A DNA stretch of 53,314 nt from an uncultured Prevotella sp. (GCA_944319935.1 CALUFM010000014.1:1-53314), one strand, 5' to 3'; numbered from the stretch's first letter, positions 33,296 to 41,115 are shown. Notes: generated from the letters alone by a model not told the origin. Numbers and translations: made by a program.

Positions 33296-34528
33296 TTACT
33301 CTTCAAAATACAAGACTTTAGCAGGTTTGATGTCCAACTTCTCCGGTCCTTTCCAGAATCCGCGTGTCAGCGACGAGGCTGCCGGGTTATTAAACGCTTT
33401 AGCCAATTCTTTATAATTATACATTATAATAATAACTTGTGTTGTATTGAACTTCGGCACACCTTCCCAATGATATGTAATGTATTTTGAGTTCACATCA
33501 CTTTCTGGATTATCAGTCGTATTCTTGATAAAAGCGTAAAAAGTGAAGTCTGCTGTACTGTTCTCGTCATAAGGAGTTATTAGGTAGTCAGCTTCTGCAG
33601 TTGACACTCCATATCCATCAAAAGATTGACGTATCGTACCCTCTGTTCGAGAATATCCGACATCTGTAAAAGGTATGTATTTTTGATTATTTGTTGCATA
33701 ATATCCGTTGGTATGTCCGTCTTTATAACTTACTTCTCCTGTATTAATATTATATGTATCGCAGAAATAAGGACCTATATACAGTTTTCCAGAAAAAGAA
33801 TAGGGAGATTGTCCGACATTTTTTTCGAAAGTCACGGGATCGACATAATAATCTTGTCGCGTAGGTGGTGTTCCTGGCTGAGGTGCATCTAATTCAGTAA
33901 ATAAAAAGTACACCCTAAATGCAGAACATTTCCGTTTCATTAACAAGTTGCCATTCACTCCAAGATTAAAAACATCTTGCATTGTGTAATTTCCTTCACT
34001 GCGATAGATTTCTTTGTTTTTTTCTTCGTTTCTTACCAGCACACTTTGCTCTGTGATAGGAGTGGCGTCAACGGAAGTTCCTTCCCATGTCTCACTTTCT
34101 TCAGATGAAAAATATATTTCTTCATTCCCACCGAAAGTGGCGTAACTGCTGCCATCTGTTGACTTTATTGTGTAACTGCCGTCTTTATTTGTACAAAAAG
34201 TGTATTGAAAGCCTTTGCCCGGCTCACCGGGGCCAGTGCTTGCACATTCGTCACATTCAATGATTGGAAGTTTGACATACTTTGACGGGTCTTCGACAGA
34301 ATGCATATATACATACGGAGCGTCATACATGGCCGTAAAAGCGCCGGTATCATCTATCGCACGCGTTGTCGATACTTCCGCCCCGTTTTTATTTCCTGTC
34401 GATGCAATGCTTACTGTTATGCCGTATTCATAATCGACTTCCGGCTCTATTATTTCATCTTCATTACTGCAACTTGAAAAGATTGATGCAGCTATTAAGA
34501 TAATATAAGGAAAGATATTCTTGCCCAT
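33296..34528 (-). CDS. Fimbrillin-like surface lipoprotein
   Basis: The 410-residue protein has a lipoprotein signal ending SIFSSC, with cysteine at residue 20, followed by an acidic stretch (SNEDEIIEPEVDYEYG). The body is rich in Thr, Ser, Tyr and Asn, with short beta-strand patterns and no catalytic motif. From its layout it resembles the fimbrillin (FimA/Mfa-like) proteins common in Bacteroidales, but I cannot place it in a subfamily. It is AT-richer than the neighbouring genes. It begins 18 bp after the 64-residue peptide gene and is probably in one transcript with it. Confidence 0.65.
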   Translation of the reverse strand: MGKNIFPYIILIAASIFSSCSNEDEIIEPEVDYEYGITVSIASTGNKNGAEVSTTRAIDDTGAFTAMYDAPYVYMHSVEDPSKYVKLPIIECDECASTGPGEPGKGFQYTFCTNKDGSYTIKSTDGSSYATFGGNEEIYFSSEESETWEGTSVDATPITEQSVLVRNEEKNKEIYRSEGNYTMQDVFNLGVNGNLLMKRKCSAFRVYFLFTELDAPQPGTPPTRQDYYVDPVTFEKNVGQSPYSFSGKLYIGPYFCDTYNINTGEVSYKDGHTNGYYATNNQKYIPFTDVGYSRTEGTIRQSFDGYGVSTAEADYLITPYDENSTADFTFYAFIKNTTDNPESDVNSKYITYHWEGVPKFNTTQVIIIMYNYKELAKAFNNPAASSLTRGFWKGPEKLDIKPAKVLYFEE

Positions 34529-34546
34529 TATTTTATTGTTTATTTT

Positions 34547-34741
34547 TTAATTTTCACCTGTAACTGAATTATAATCATGCCAATCAAGAGAGCCGTTAAA
34601 ATTGTTCATTTTAGTATCTACACTACCGTGTTCGGAAGTGATACATTTTGCACTTAATTGGCATATACCACTGTTGCAAACAGGATTTTGGAAATTCCAT
34701 TCGACCAGTTTCATTGTTGGCTTTTCATACTTCTTCTTCAT
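34547..34741 (-). CDS. Small YxxP peptide (64 residues)
   Basis: The peptide starts MKKKYEKPTMKLVEWNFQNP and has cysteines at 22, 27 and 33, then a polar Asn/Asp/Ser-rich tail. KYEKPTMKL fits the YxxPxL pattern that PqqD-type recognition domains bind in lasso-peptide leaders. Similar short KYEKP-type proteins are common in Bacteroidales, often beside fimbrillin-like genes, and have no known role. Its translation signal is unusually strong for this phylum, AAGGAGG about 8 nt before the ATG. The nearby PqqD-like protein and peptidase-ABC fusion make a secreted, processed peptide plausible but unproven. Confidence 0.75.
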   Translation of the reverse strand: MKKKYEKPTMKLVEWNFQNPVCNSGICQLSAKCITSEHGSVDTKMNNFNGSLDWHDYNSVTGEN

Positions 34742-34784
34742 TAAGTCTGCCTCCTTATCATTTTTAATTTTTGTTTTTTGCGTA

Positions 34785-34792
34785 CAAAGTTA
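34785..34792 (-). promoter_or_regulatory. Promoter -7 box of the YxxP peptide gene
   Basis: On the minus strand TAACTTTG is a perfect -7 box, about 45 bp before the start codon. The upstream box is weak. An AAGGAGG ribosome-binding site follows in the leader at 34751-34757. Confidence 0.6.
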
Positions 34793-34953
34793 CGCCATTT
34801 ATAATTATGTGAGAAGAAATGCGGCAGCCGTTGCTTGACAACAAGTCAAGATGTATTGCCAAATTGTCAAACACCTTGATTCTGCGGCTTTTATGTACAA
34901 TTTGGCAACATTTTTCGTTCCGTAGCTATTTTCAGTAGTTAAAGGGGTTATAT

Positions 34954-35106
34954 CCAAAATCGTCGCTGTAGGGGCGGACCCGTGTGTCCGCCCAACATTT
35001 TGCATTCGCATTGGGAAGGGGTAGACCAGTGCGTCTGCCCAACATTTTGCATCCGCTACATTTGTCAGGGCAGACACACAGGTCTGCCCCTACAGGGCGA
35101 TTTTGG
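34954..35106. repeat. GTAG-hairpin element with three hairpins
   Basis: CCAAAATCG and CGATTTTGG mark the outer ends. Inside are GTAGGGGCGGAC, a middle GGGTAGACCAGTGCGTCTGCCC hairpin, and a right half ending GTCTGCCCCTAC. It looks like a pair expanded to three. It lies in the gene-free stretch 34742-35259, which otherwise holds a promoter and tandem repeats. Confidence 0.7.
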
Positions 35107-35127
35107 ATGTTTGCAACAATGCATTTG

Positions 35128-35210
35128 TCTTTAACTACTTTAACTACTCTAACTACTTTGACTACTGAAGGAACTCCTAAAAAATAACTCCTAAAAAAAT
35201 ATCTCCTTCA
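35128..35210 (-). repeat. CTTTAACTACT tandem repeat
   Basis: Several CTTTAACTAC units (inverse of GTAGTTAAAG), decaying toward AACTCCTAAAAAA, lie 50-130 bp before the DUF4251-like gene. Confidence 0.65.
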
Positions 35211-35259
35211 GATGCACTATTTCCGCATTTTTGGTGTTTTATATAAAAAGGAGGTACGT

Positions 35260-35823
35260 ATGTTTGTAAAACGAATGATATTGGCCGTGGCGGCCATGTT
35301 GCTTGTTGCCGCCGGCGTCAGCGCGCAGGACGACGGCGGGCGCAAGCTGACAAAGAAGGAGCGCAAGGCCCTGCAGGAGCGAATGGACAGCTTGGCGAAC
35401 GCCGAGGCGCAAAAGGCCATCGACGACACGGCGTTCGTCATCGAGGCCGACGAGGTGACGTTCAAGCGGGGATACACCGCACATGTGGATGCTGGCACAA
35501 ACTTTGTCGGCTTCTGCGGCGACAAGGCCGTGGTTCAGGTGGCGTTCAATGTGCCGTGGCCGGGTTTCAACGGCCTTGGCGGCATAACGCTGGATGGCTA
35601 TATCTCGCGCTACGAGAAGACTACCGACAAGCGCGGCAACGTGTACATACGGGCGAGCGTCAACGGCAGCGGACTGTCGGCGCAACTGCTCGTCACGCTG
35701 TGGAACGGCGGCCGTGAAGCCTCGGTGAGCATACAGCCCAACTTCCGTTCGGCGCGCCTGACGCTGACCGGCGTGGTTGTCCCGGCGGAAGAGAGCCGCG
35801 TGTTCAAGGGCAGAGCGATATAA
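35260..35823 (+). CDS. DUF4251-like secreted protein
   Basis: The start is the ATG at 35260, decided by a strong ribosome-binding site (AAAGGAGG, 6-7 nt upstream). A longer frame from 35212 lacks one. The 187-residue product has a signal peptide ending AAGVSAQ, a charged linker (KLTKKERKALQERMDSLANA) and a beta-rich domain. That domain has the pattern of DUF4251 proteins of Bacteroidetes (VIEADEVTFKRGYTAHVD, NFVGFCGDKAVVQVAFN). It should be periplasmic or outer-membrane associated. The function is unknown, and the gene stands alone between repeat blocks. Confidence 0.82.
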   Translation: MFVKRMILAVAAMLLVAAGVSAQDDGGRKLTKKERKALQERMDSLANAEAQKAIDDTAFVIEADEVTFKRGYTAHVDAGTNFVGFCGDKAVVQVAFNVPWPGFNGLGGITLDGYISRYEKTTDKRGNVYIRASVNGSGLSAQLLVTLWNGGREASVSIQPNFRSARLTLTGVVVPAEESRVFKGRAI

Positions 35824-35835
35824 GGAGTTTTTTTC

Positions 35836-35910
35836 AGTAGTTAAAGTAGTTATCGCGAGTTTCACTCGCTAAGTAGTTAGAGTAGTTAAAGTAGTTAAAG
35901 ACAAATGTCT
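35836..35910 (+). repeat. GTAGTTAAA repeat with GCGAG hairpin core
   Basis: GTAGTTAAAGTAGTTA, then TCGCGAGTTTCACTCGC, then three more GTAGTTA(G/A)A units and ACAAATGTCT. A run of ten C follows directly. Confidence 0.75.
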
Positions 35911-35920
35911 CCCCCCCCCC
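35911..35920 (+). repeat. Homopolymer run of ten C
   Basis: Ten consecutive C lie 58 bp before the GNAT start codon, in its probable leader or promoter region. Such tracts can slip during replication. Confidence 0.8.
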
Positions 35921-35977
35921 TCAGCTCCTTTACTTTTTTATTTCTTTACTCCTTTACTCCTCTAATAAATTTTGATT

Positions 35978-36481
35978 ATGTTTTTCAGACAAGCAATTAT
36001 AACAGACATTGAGGCGGCTTGGCGGATAATATGCGAGGCCAAGCAGATGATGCATGACAGGGGGCGCGACCAATGGACGGAAGAGTATCCCTCGCTTGAC
36101 ACCATACGTGGCGACGTGGGGTCGGGCGACGCTTACGTGCTGGCTGCCGACGGCGGTCGGGTGGCCGCTTACGCAGTGATTACAGCCAAGCCGGAACTGG
36201 CTTACGCCGCCATCGACGGCAAGTGGCTGACCGGCGGGCGTTATGTGGTAGTCCACCGCCTCGCCGTGGCTGCGGCTTTCAGGGGCAGTGGTTTGGCGCG
36301 CCGGATGATGACGCACGCTGAAAGCCTTTGCCGTGACAGGGGCGTGGGCAGCATAAGGGTTGACACCAACCATGACAACGCCGAGATGCTGAGTCTGCTC
36401 AATTCGCTCGGCTACAAGCGTTGCGGCACGGTCAGCTACGGTTTCCGTGGCGAGCGCATCGCCTTTGAGAAGATTGTTTAA
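35978..36481 (+). CDS. GNAT-family N-acetyltransferase
   Basis: The 167-residue enzyme (ATG at 35978, with a TTG two codons earlier) has a single GNAT domain. The conserved acetyl-CoA site reads VHRLAVAAAFRGSGLARRMM, with the R/Q-x-x-G-x-G/A type loop. The later segments IRVDTNHDNAEMLSLLNSLG and FRGERIAFEKIV complete the fold. The substrate may be a small molecule or a protein N-terminus. The gene stands apart from its neighbours, preceded by the C10 tract. Confidence 0.9.
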   Translation: MFFRQAIITDIEAAWRIICEAKQMMHDRGRDQWTEEYPSLDTIRGDVGSGDAYVLAADGGRVAAYAVITAKPELAYAAIDGKWLTGGRYVVVHRLAVAAAFRGSGLARRMMTHAESLCRDRGVGSIRVDTNHDNAEMLSLLNSLGYKRCGTVSYGFRGERIAFEKIV

Positions 36482-36622
36482 CTCCTTGAAAAAACTCCTT
36501 AAAAGAACTCGTTGTTTAACCCAAATTAACCGTCGGCGCAAAGAAAGACGCCGCAAGGTGGGGCGTTTCGCCCTTTTTTATTACATTTGCAACCAGAAAA
36601 GACACATAAAAACACAACAAGA

Positions 36623-37402
36623 ATGAGTACCGTAATATATCCGTCGCCCATCTTCGGCCCTGTACACAGCCGCCGGCTCGGCATATCCCTTGGCATCAAC
36701 CTCATGCCGGCAGACGGCAAGGTATGCACGTTTGACTGCATTTACTGCGAGTGCGGCTTCAACGCCGACCACCGTCCGCGCCTGAAACGGCCGACGCGCG
36801 AGGAGGTGGCGGCCGCCCTTGAGGCCAAGCTGAAGGCCATGGCGGCCGACGGTAGGCTGCCCGACGTACTGACCTTCGCGGGCAACGGCGAGCCTACGGC
36901 TCACCCGCACTTCGCCGAAATCATTGGCGACACCATCCGCCTGCGCGACACGTATTGCCCCGAAGCCAAGGTGTCAGTCCTCAGCAACGCCACACAGGCC
37001 ATGCGCCCTGAAGTTCACAAGGCTCTTGAGCGCGTTGACAACAACATACTGAAGCTCGACACCGTTTCGCAAGAATATATAAACAAGGTGAACCGCCCTA
37101 CTTACCCCACTTATGACGTGCGTGAAATAATCGAGACAATACGCTCGTTCAACGGCCACGCCATAGTGCAGACGATGTTCATGCGCGGCACGATGAACGG
37201 CCAAAGCGTTGACAACACGGGCGAAGAGTATGTCGGTCCGTGGCTCGAAGCCGTGAAGCACATCTCCCCGCGCCAGGTCATGATATACACCATCGACCGC
37301 GAAACGCCCGACCACGACCTGCTCAAGGCTTCGCCCGAACAGCTCAACGCCATCCGCGACCGCGTAATAGCGATGGGCATACCATGCTCGGCGGCATATT
37401 GA
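36623..37402 (+). CDS. Radical SAM protein
   Basis: The ATG at 36623 gives 259 residues starting MSTVIYPSPIFGPVHSRRLG, the family's N-terminus, so the earlier in-frame start at 36587 is unlikely. The iron-sulfur cluster motif CTFDCIYC is at C35, C39 and C42, followed by the SAM-binding segment FAGNGEPTAHP. The protein belongs to the short, YfkAB/MoaA-like radical SAM proteins of Bacteroidetes, with no extra cluster domain. The reaction is unknown. A hairpin at 37493-37546 ends the transcript. Confidence 0.9.
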   Translation: MSTVIYPSPIFGPVHSRRLGISLGINLMPADGKVCTFDCIYCECGFNADHRPRLKRPTREEVAAALEAKLKAMAADGRLPDVLTFAGNGEPTAHPHFAEIIGDTIRLRDTYCPEAKVSVLSNATQAMRPEVHKALERVDNNILKLDTVSQEYINKVNRPTYPTYDVREIIETIRSFNGHAIVQTMFMRGTMNGQSVDNTGEEYVGPWLEAVKHISPRQVMIYTIDRETPDHDLLKASPEQLNAIRDRVIAMGIPCSAAY

Positions 37403-37492
37403 GAGAATTAAAAATGAAAAGTGAAAAATGAATAATGCGTGCCTTGAAAGCGCAAACACAAATACCAACCGAAGTGAAGAATTAATAGTGAA

Positions 37493-37546
37493 GGGTTAAG
37501 AAAACACGTTTTGCGGACAAGTTGTTGGGGCGTGTTTCCTTAACCC
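37493..37546. terminator. Long hairpin between convergent genes
   Basis: GGGTTAAGAAAACACG pairs with CGTGTTTCCTTAACCC (15 of 16 positions) across a 22-nt loop, between the radical SAM gene and the leftward CsgG-type operon. It probably ends transcription from both sides. Confidence 0.65.
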
Positions 37547-37580
37547 TAAAATGTATTCATATTGCAAGGCAAAATCCATG

Positions 37581-38504
37581 TTACCATACCAAATACACGT
37601 AGCTGCTTCGATTTTGGTAATAGGCTTTGGCTACGTTTTCGGCTGATTTTATCCTTTGTTTCTCTATCTCGGCCGCCGTGCGCAACTGTTCCTTGTACAA
37701 CTGTAATTCCTCGGCACGCTCTTTGCCGACAGCCTTGCGTATTTCGTCGGCAAGTTTTTTTGCGTCTGCGGCGCAACTGCTTTGCATATCCACCTCGCCA
37801 AGCATTTCCGCAGCCGTATCATAATCACCTGTCGAATAAGCTGTCCGCGCCTTTTGCATGATTTGTCCGCACACGTTGGATTGCCACTGTTCGTAAATCT
37901 TGACGGCTGCGGCGGCCACCTTGTCGTAACCTGACAGCGTTGACGGGTATGACAGCAACAGAGCCAAAGCGTCCTCGTACTGTTCCATTTTTGCTTTTGT
38001 CTGCGCCGAGGTTATCAGCGATGACGTGTTTTTGGTGTAATAATCCTCCACACGCTTGTTGCTTTCTTCCAGGAAACCTGCAAAACGCTTGTCCGCGGCA
38101 TTGATTTTGCGTAATGCGGCAAGACAGGCGTCGCGCTCTGAATAGCCTTCTCCGCGCAACGGCATGCTCATTGTGCCGAATTCGTTTCCTGTAACGACAT
38201 TCACCACTGTCAATGAAAGCTGGAAATCAAACACGGTAATATTGCGCATACCGCCCTCGATGACCTGTTTTCCGCCGACATCCACCGTAGGGCACAACAC
38301 AATGCCGCAATAACCGGCAGACGAAATGCCGTTGGCTGACAGCAGAGCCTTCATTTTTGAACCGAGCAACCTTAATGCGTTATCGTCAAACATGGTCTGT
38401 CCCGAATGCACGGCCACTGACATCGGCACGGCGTTGCCCCGCGCCGCAACGCATAAAAAGATGCAGCAAACGAAGTAAGCCGTAGCTAAAAAACGTTTCT
38501 TCAT
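37581..38504 (-). CDS. Secreted protein of unknown function, last in the CsgG-type operon
   Basis: The 307-residue protein has an N-terminal signal sequence (KKRFLATAYFVCCIFLCVAA). The first half (residues of about 30-135) has alternating strands and helices like the accessory proteins of CsgG-type loci. The second half is helical, with TPR-like patterns (YEDALALLLSYPSTLSGYDK, ARTAYSTGDYDTAAEMLGEV) and a charged coiled coil near the end. I do not recognise a family. It follows the DUF6175-like gene by 8 bp and belongs to the same four-gene unit. Confidence 0.8.
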   Translation of the reverse strand: MKKRFLATAYFVCCIFLCVAARGNAVPMSVAVHSGQTMFDDNALRLLGSKMKALLSANGISSAGYCGIVLCPTVDVGGKQVIEGGMRNITVFDFQLSLTVVNVVTGNEFGTMSMPLRGEGYSERDACLAALRKINAADKRFAGFLEESNKRVEDYYTKNTSSLITSAQTKAKMEQYEDALALLLSYPSTLSGYDKVAAAAVKIYEQWQSNVCGQIMQKARTAYSTGDYDTAAEMLGEVDMQSSCAADAKKLADEIRKAVGKERAEELQLYKEQLRTAAEIEKQRIKSAENVAKAYYQNRSSYVYLVW

Positions 38505-38512
38505 GTGCTTCT

Positions 38513-39379
38513 TTATTTGATGGTTATCACGAGTTGGTTGTTTGTAATGTCACGAGTGATTTTCAAGTCATGCTTCCTCGCAAACTTCAAGAACTCAAGG
38601 CCGAACTTGTTGATGTTGTAATTGTTGCCGCTCTTGTCTTTCAACGGTATGCGGACATCGTCAAAAATCATCTGCTTGTCGGTCGTCCCTTGTATGTGGT
38701 AGTTGTTCTTGTAAGCGTTTTCGCTCATCCAAAGCTCAATTTCGTCAGCCAAAGTAAGCCCGTCGCCGCCCATTTCCGTTGACATGGACATGGCCGAAGC
38801 CGCGTCAAAACCGATGGTGACGCTTATCGAACGGCCGTTTTGCACAATGTCGTTGAACTTCGTCTGCATTGTGTTCAGGAAGTCGTCGGCGCAGCCTTCT
38901 ATGGCCTTTGACGCCAAGCGGCCTATGTCGTCGGTGTAAAACTTGCCGCTGTCGCCTACCTTGTTTGACAAGGAATTGCCCGTAGAAATGTCATACGCCG
39001 TGACGATGACCTTCACCGAGTTGCCTGTGGACGACAGCACGACATTCATCTCGGCATCGACGTAAACGTCGGCACCAGACTGTTGTATTATCATTGACTT
39101 CAAGTCAGACTGGTTGTCCATGGTCAATCCCGAAGTGTTAGACAATGATTTAAGCCGTGCGAGGAAGTCAACCGTGGTGAAGCCGCGCGAGTCAAAAGCC
39201 TCCCGTATTTTTGCCATTACGATGCGTTTGTTCACGTCATTCTCAAGCACGGTGCGTATGTCTTCGCCTTGTTTGACAAACGGCACCACCATTATCCTTG
39301 GCTGCACGGTGACGGCTTCTTGCGCCACGAGCCGCAAAACGCCCATGGCAAGGATGCATATTGCTAATATTTTCTTCAT
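38513..39379 (-). CDS. DUF6175-like secreted protein
   Basis: The 288-residue protein has a signal peptide ending VLRLVAQ, then PRIMVVPFVKQGEDIRTVLE and SGADVYVDAEMNVVLSSTGN. This is the pattern of the Bacteroidales family DUF6175. Its strand-helix layout recalls the periplasmic domain of CsgG/LpoB-like proteins, which sense or gate secretion. It is the third gene of the operon, 13 bp after the second. Family assignment is from memory, so moderate. Confidence 0.7.
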   Translation of the reverse strand: MKKILAICILAMGVLRLVAQEAVTVQPRIMVVPFVKQGEDIRTVLENDVNKRIVMAKIREAFDSRGFTTVDFLARLKSLSNTSGLTMDNQSDLKSMIIQQSGADVYVDAEMNVVLSSTGNSVKVIVTAYDISTGNSLSNKVGDSGKFYTDDIGRLASKAIEGCADDFLNTMQTKFNDIVQNGRSISVTIGFDAASAMSMSTEMGGDGLTLADEIELWMSENAYKNNYHIQGTTDKQMIFDDVRIPLKDKSGNNYNINKFGLEFLKFARKHDLKITRDITNNQLVITIK

Positions 39380-39392
39380 TGTTCAATACGAT

Positions 39393-39836
39393 TTATAGAC
39401 CGAATTTCCTTATTACGCCGTTCTTCTCAAGGTCTTCACGCAACGCCCTGACGTTGACAGTGACATCAACCGTCATGCTCTTGCGCTTCGAGGCGTCTTT
39501 TTTCAGTTTGGTGAGCATCTCCGACGACACCACGAAGCGACGGTAGCCACCGTCGTAAAAGTCGTTGAAATACTTTTTGTTGTCATGCACGGCGTCGCGT
39601 TCCGGCACGCTTATCAGCGGCGACGAGAAGCGTGGCGCGCCGCTCACGCCATGGAACAGCACGGTATTGACTGCCGAAAGCTCGGCATCGACAACTGCGT
39701 CTTTGGCCTTTTTAGCGTAGCCTACGCACCTCATCTTAACCAAATCACCGTCAGACGAAATGTATTTTGCCTGATATTGCGCCGACATGCCGCAGCAAAC
39801 GAGGACGCAGGCAAGCATTAAAAACAGTCTTTTCAT
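39393..39836 (-). CDS. Small secreted protein of unknown function
   Basis: The 147-residue protein has a signal peptide (KRLFLMLACVLVCCGMSAQ) and one alpha/beta domain (KMRCVGYAKKAKDAVVDAEL, then FNDFYDGGYRRFVVSSEMLT). The segment resembles LPP20- or FlgT-like domains that often accompany CsgG proteins, but I cannot be definite. It lies 7 bp after the CsgG-like gene and 13 bp before the DUF6175-like gene. Confidence 0.75.
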   Translation of the reverse strand: MKRLFLMLACVLVCCGMSAQYQAKYISSDGDLVKMRCVGYAKKAKDAVVDAELSAVNTVLFHGVSGAPRFSSPLISVPERDAVHDNKKYFNDFYDGGYRRFVVSSEMLTKLKKDASKRKSMTVDVTVNVRALREDLEKNGVIRKFGL

Positions 39837-39843
39837 AAGCTCG

Positions 39844-40662
39844 TCATTTCTTTATCACTAACTTGCATTGCATCTTTCCGGCTGCCTTGAACTTCTCGAG
39901 GACGGCCATGCCGGCTTTTTTCTCAACTTCGCATTCTGAGAAACCGCCGCCAGCCACGCGTTTTACTTCGGCCTGTCCGAGTTCGGTGTGGTAAGGAGAG
40001 CCGTCTATCATTTCCACATTTTCTATTATAAACTTGTCCCCTTCCTTGATTCCCTGCTCCGAACCGGCCGACACTAATATCACGTCGGCGCGCCCGCCTT
40101 TCTCTGAAAGTACGCGAACGATTTTCGCTGTGACGGGGAAGTTGACGCGGAAATATTCGGCGATGTCGCCCTGAAGCGACTGCATAGCCGCCGTTACGGC
40201 ACTTTCCGGCGAGAGATATTCGTCGCTGGCCTTGCCCTGGAAGCTCGTTGCCTCGGTGCTAAGGCCGGTCGCAACGTCAACGACCTTCATCTCGAAAGCC
40301 ACGCTGGCCTTGTAACCGCGCAGCGAGCCGCTGGCGTTCTTCATGGCGTAAACGGGGATTTTCGTGATATGCCCGGTAATCATTTTCTCGGCGGCTACGG
40401 CCACGTCTTGCTCCACGCGGTTCTTGCTGTCGAGAAAAGCCTCTGACTTTTGCAGCTCAAGCTCGGCGTGGATTTTGTCGATGCTTGTGCGGTCAACCAC
40501 CTGGAAACGCTTTGTGTTGGTAAGCATCTCCACCACCTTCTCCGTGACGAGCCGAGCGTAAGGGCTTTCCGCGTCGCAAGTGAATTCGGCCACGCCTACA
40601 ACGGGGCGCGTGTCTTGTTGCGCCTGCGCGAACAGCGCAGACGCGGCAAGACACACTGTCAT
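39844..40662 (-). CDS. CsgG-like curli/secretion-type protein
   Basis: The 272-residue protein begins with a hydrophobic signal peptide (TVCLAASALFAQAQ) lacking the usual basic residues, so the true start may be slightly upstream. The CsgG-like domain follows: VVGVAEFTCDAESPYARLVT, then EVEMLTNTKRFQVVDRTSID-type sequence and VAAEKMITGHITKIP. It has no lipobox cysteine, unlike E. coli CsgG. No curli subunit genes are present, so it probably serves an unrelated Bacteroidales envelope complex with the next three genes. Confidence 0.85.
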   Translation of the reverse strand: MTVCLAASALFAQAQQDTRPVVGVAEFTCDAESPYARLVTEKVVEMLTNTKRFQVVDRTSIDKIHAELELQKSEAFLDSKNRVEQDVAVAAEKMITGHITKIPVYAMKNASGSLRGYKASVAFEMKVVDVATGLSTEATSFQGKASDEYLSPESAVTAAMQSLQGDIAEYFRVNFPVTAKIVRVLSEKGGRADVILVSAGSEQGIKEGDKFIIENVEMIDGSPYHTELGQAEVKRVAGGGFSECEVEKKAGMAVLEKFKAAGKMQCKLVIKK

Positions 40663-40752
40663 TATATTTGTTTTGTGCGTTAAATTGGACTGGTCTGCGT
40701 GTTTTGCAGCCGTTGTTTACAAATCCAAAAGGATCCGTTAAACTGGGAGTTG

Positions 40753-40768
40753 GTTGATAATTATCAAC
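40753..40768. promoter_or_regulatory. 16-bp perfect palindrome upstream of the CsgG-type operon
   Basis: GTTGATAATTATCAAC is a perfect palindrome 91 bp before the CsgG-like start codon. Its size and position suit an operator. Confidence 0.5.
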
Positions 40769-40984
40769 TAACATGGGCAAATGTTAATTCGTGATTTTGC
40801 GGCTAAACAGGCGGGATATAGCCGTTCTCGGCCTTAAATGTGTTTGTTTTTGGAATGCTGCAATACGGATGGCAACGACAGGAATATCGGTTTTTTGCTT
40901 AGCTTAACTAAAAACCGACATGTTTTTATGTTTGTTTACATGCAAATGGCAGTTGGGGGAGGTGCGTTTTATGCCAAGTCACGA

Positions 40985-41041
40985 TGTGAAAGGTGGCTTT
41001 TCAGGATGCGATTGACGTCCTTTTACAATGCAAAAGGCCAT
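40985..41041. repeat. GCAAAAGGC-word repeat cluster
   Basis: GAAAGGTGGCTTTTC and CCTTTTACAATGCAAAAGGCC. It lies in the 874-bp gene-free stretch 40663-41536. Confidence 0.5.
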
Positions 41042-41115
41042 TGATAGCACCGCCAATGGCCGTCAACAACGTTGGCGAAGGGCTGCAAACAGGTTTCACA
41101 AAGCCATTTTTGGCT

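Noticed and set aside
26747..34741. A complete lasso-peptide gene cluster
   Set aside because: There is no asparagine-synthetase-like cyclase or transglutaminase-like protease in the window, so the full call is not supported.
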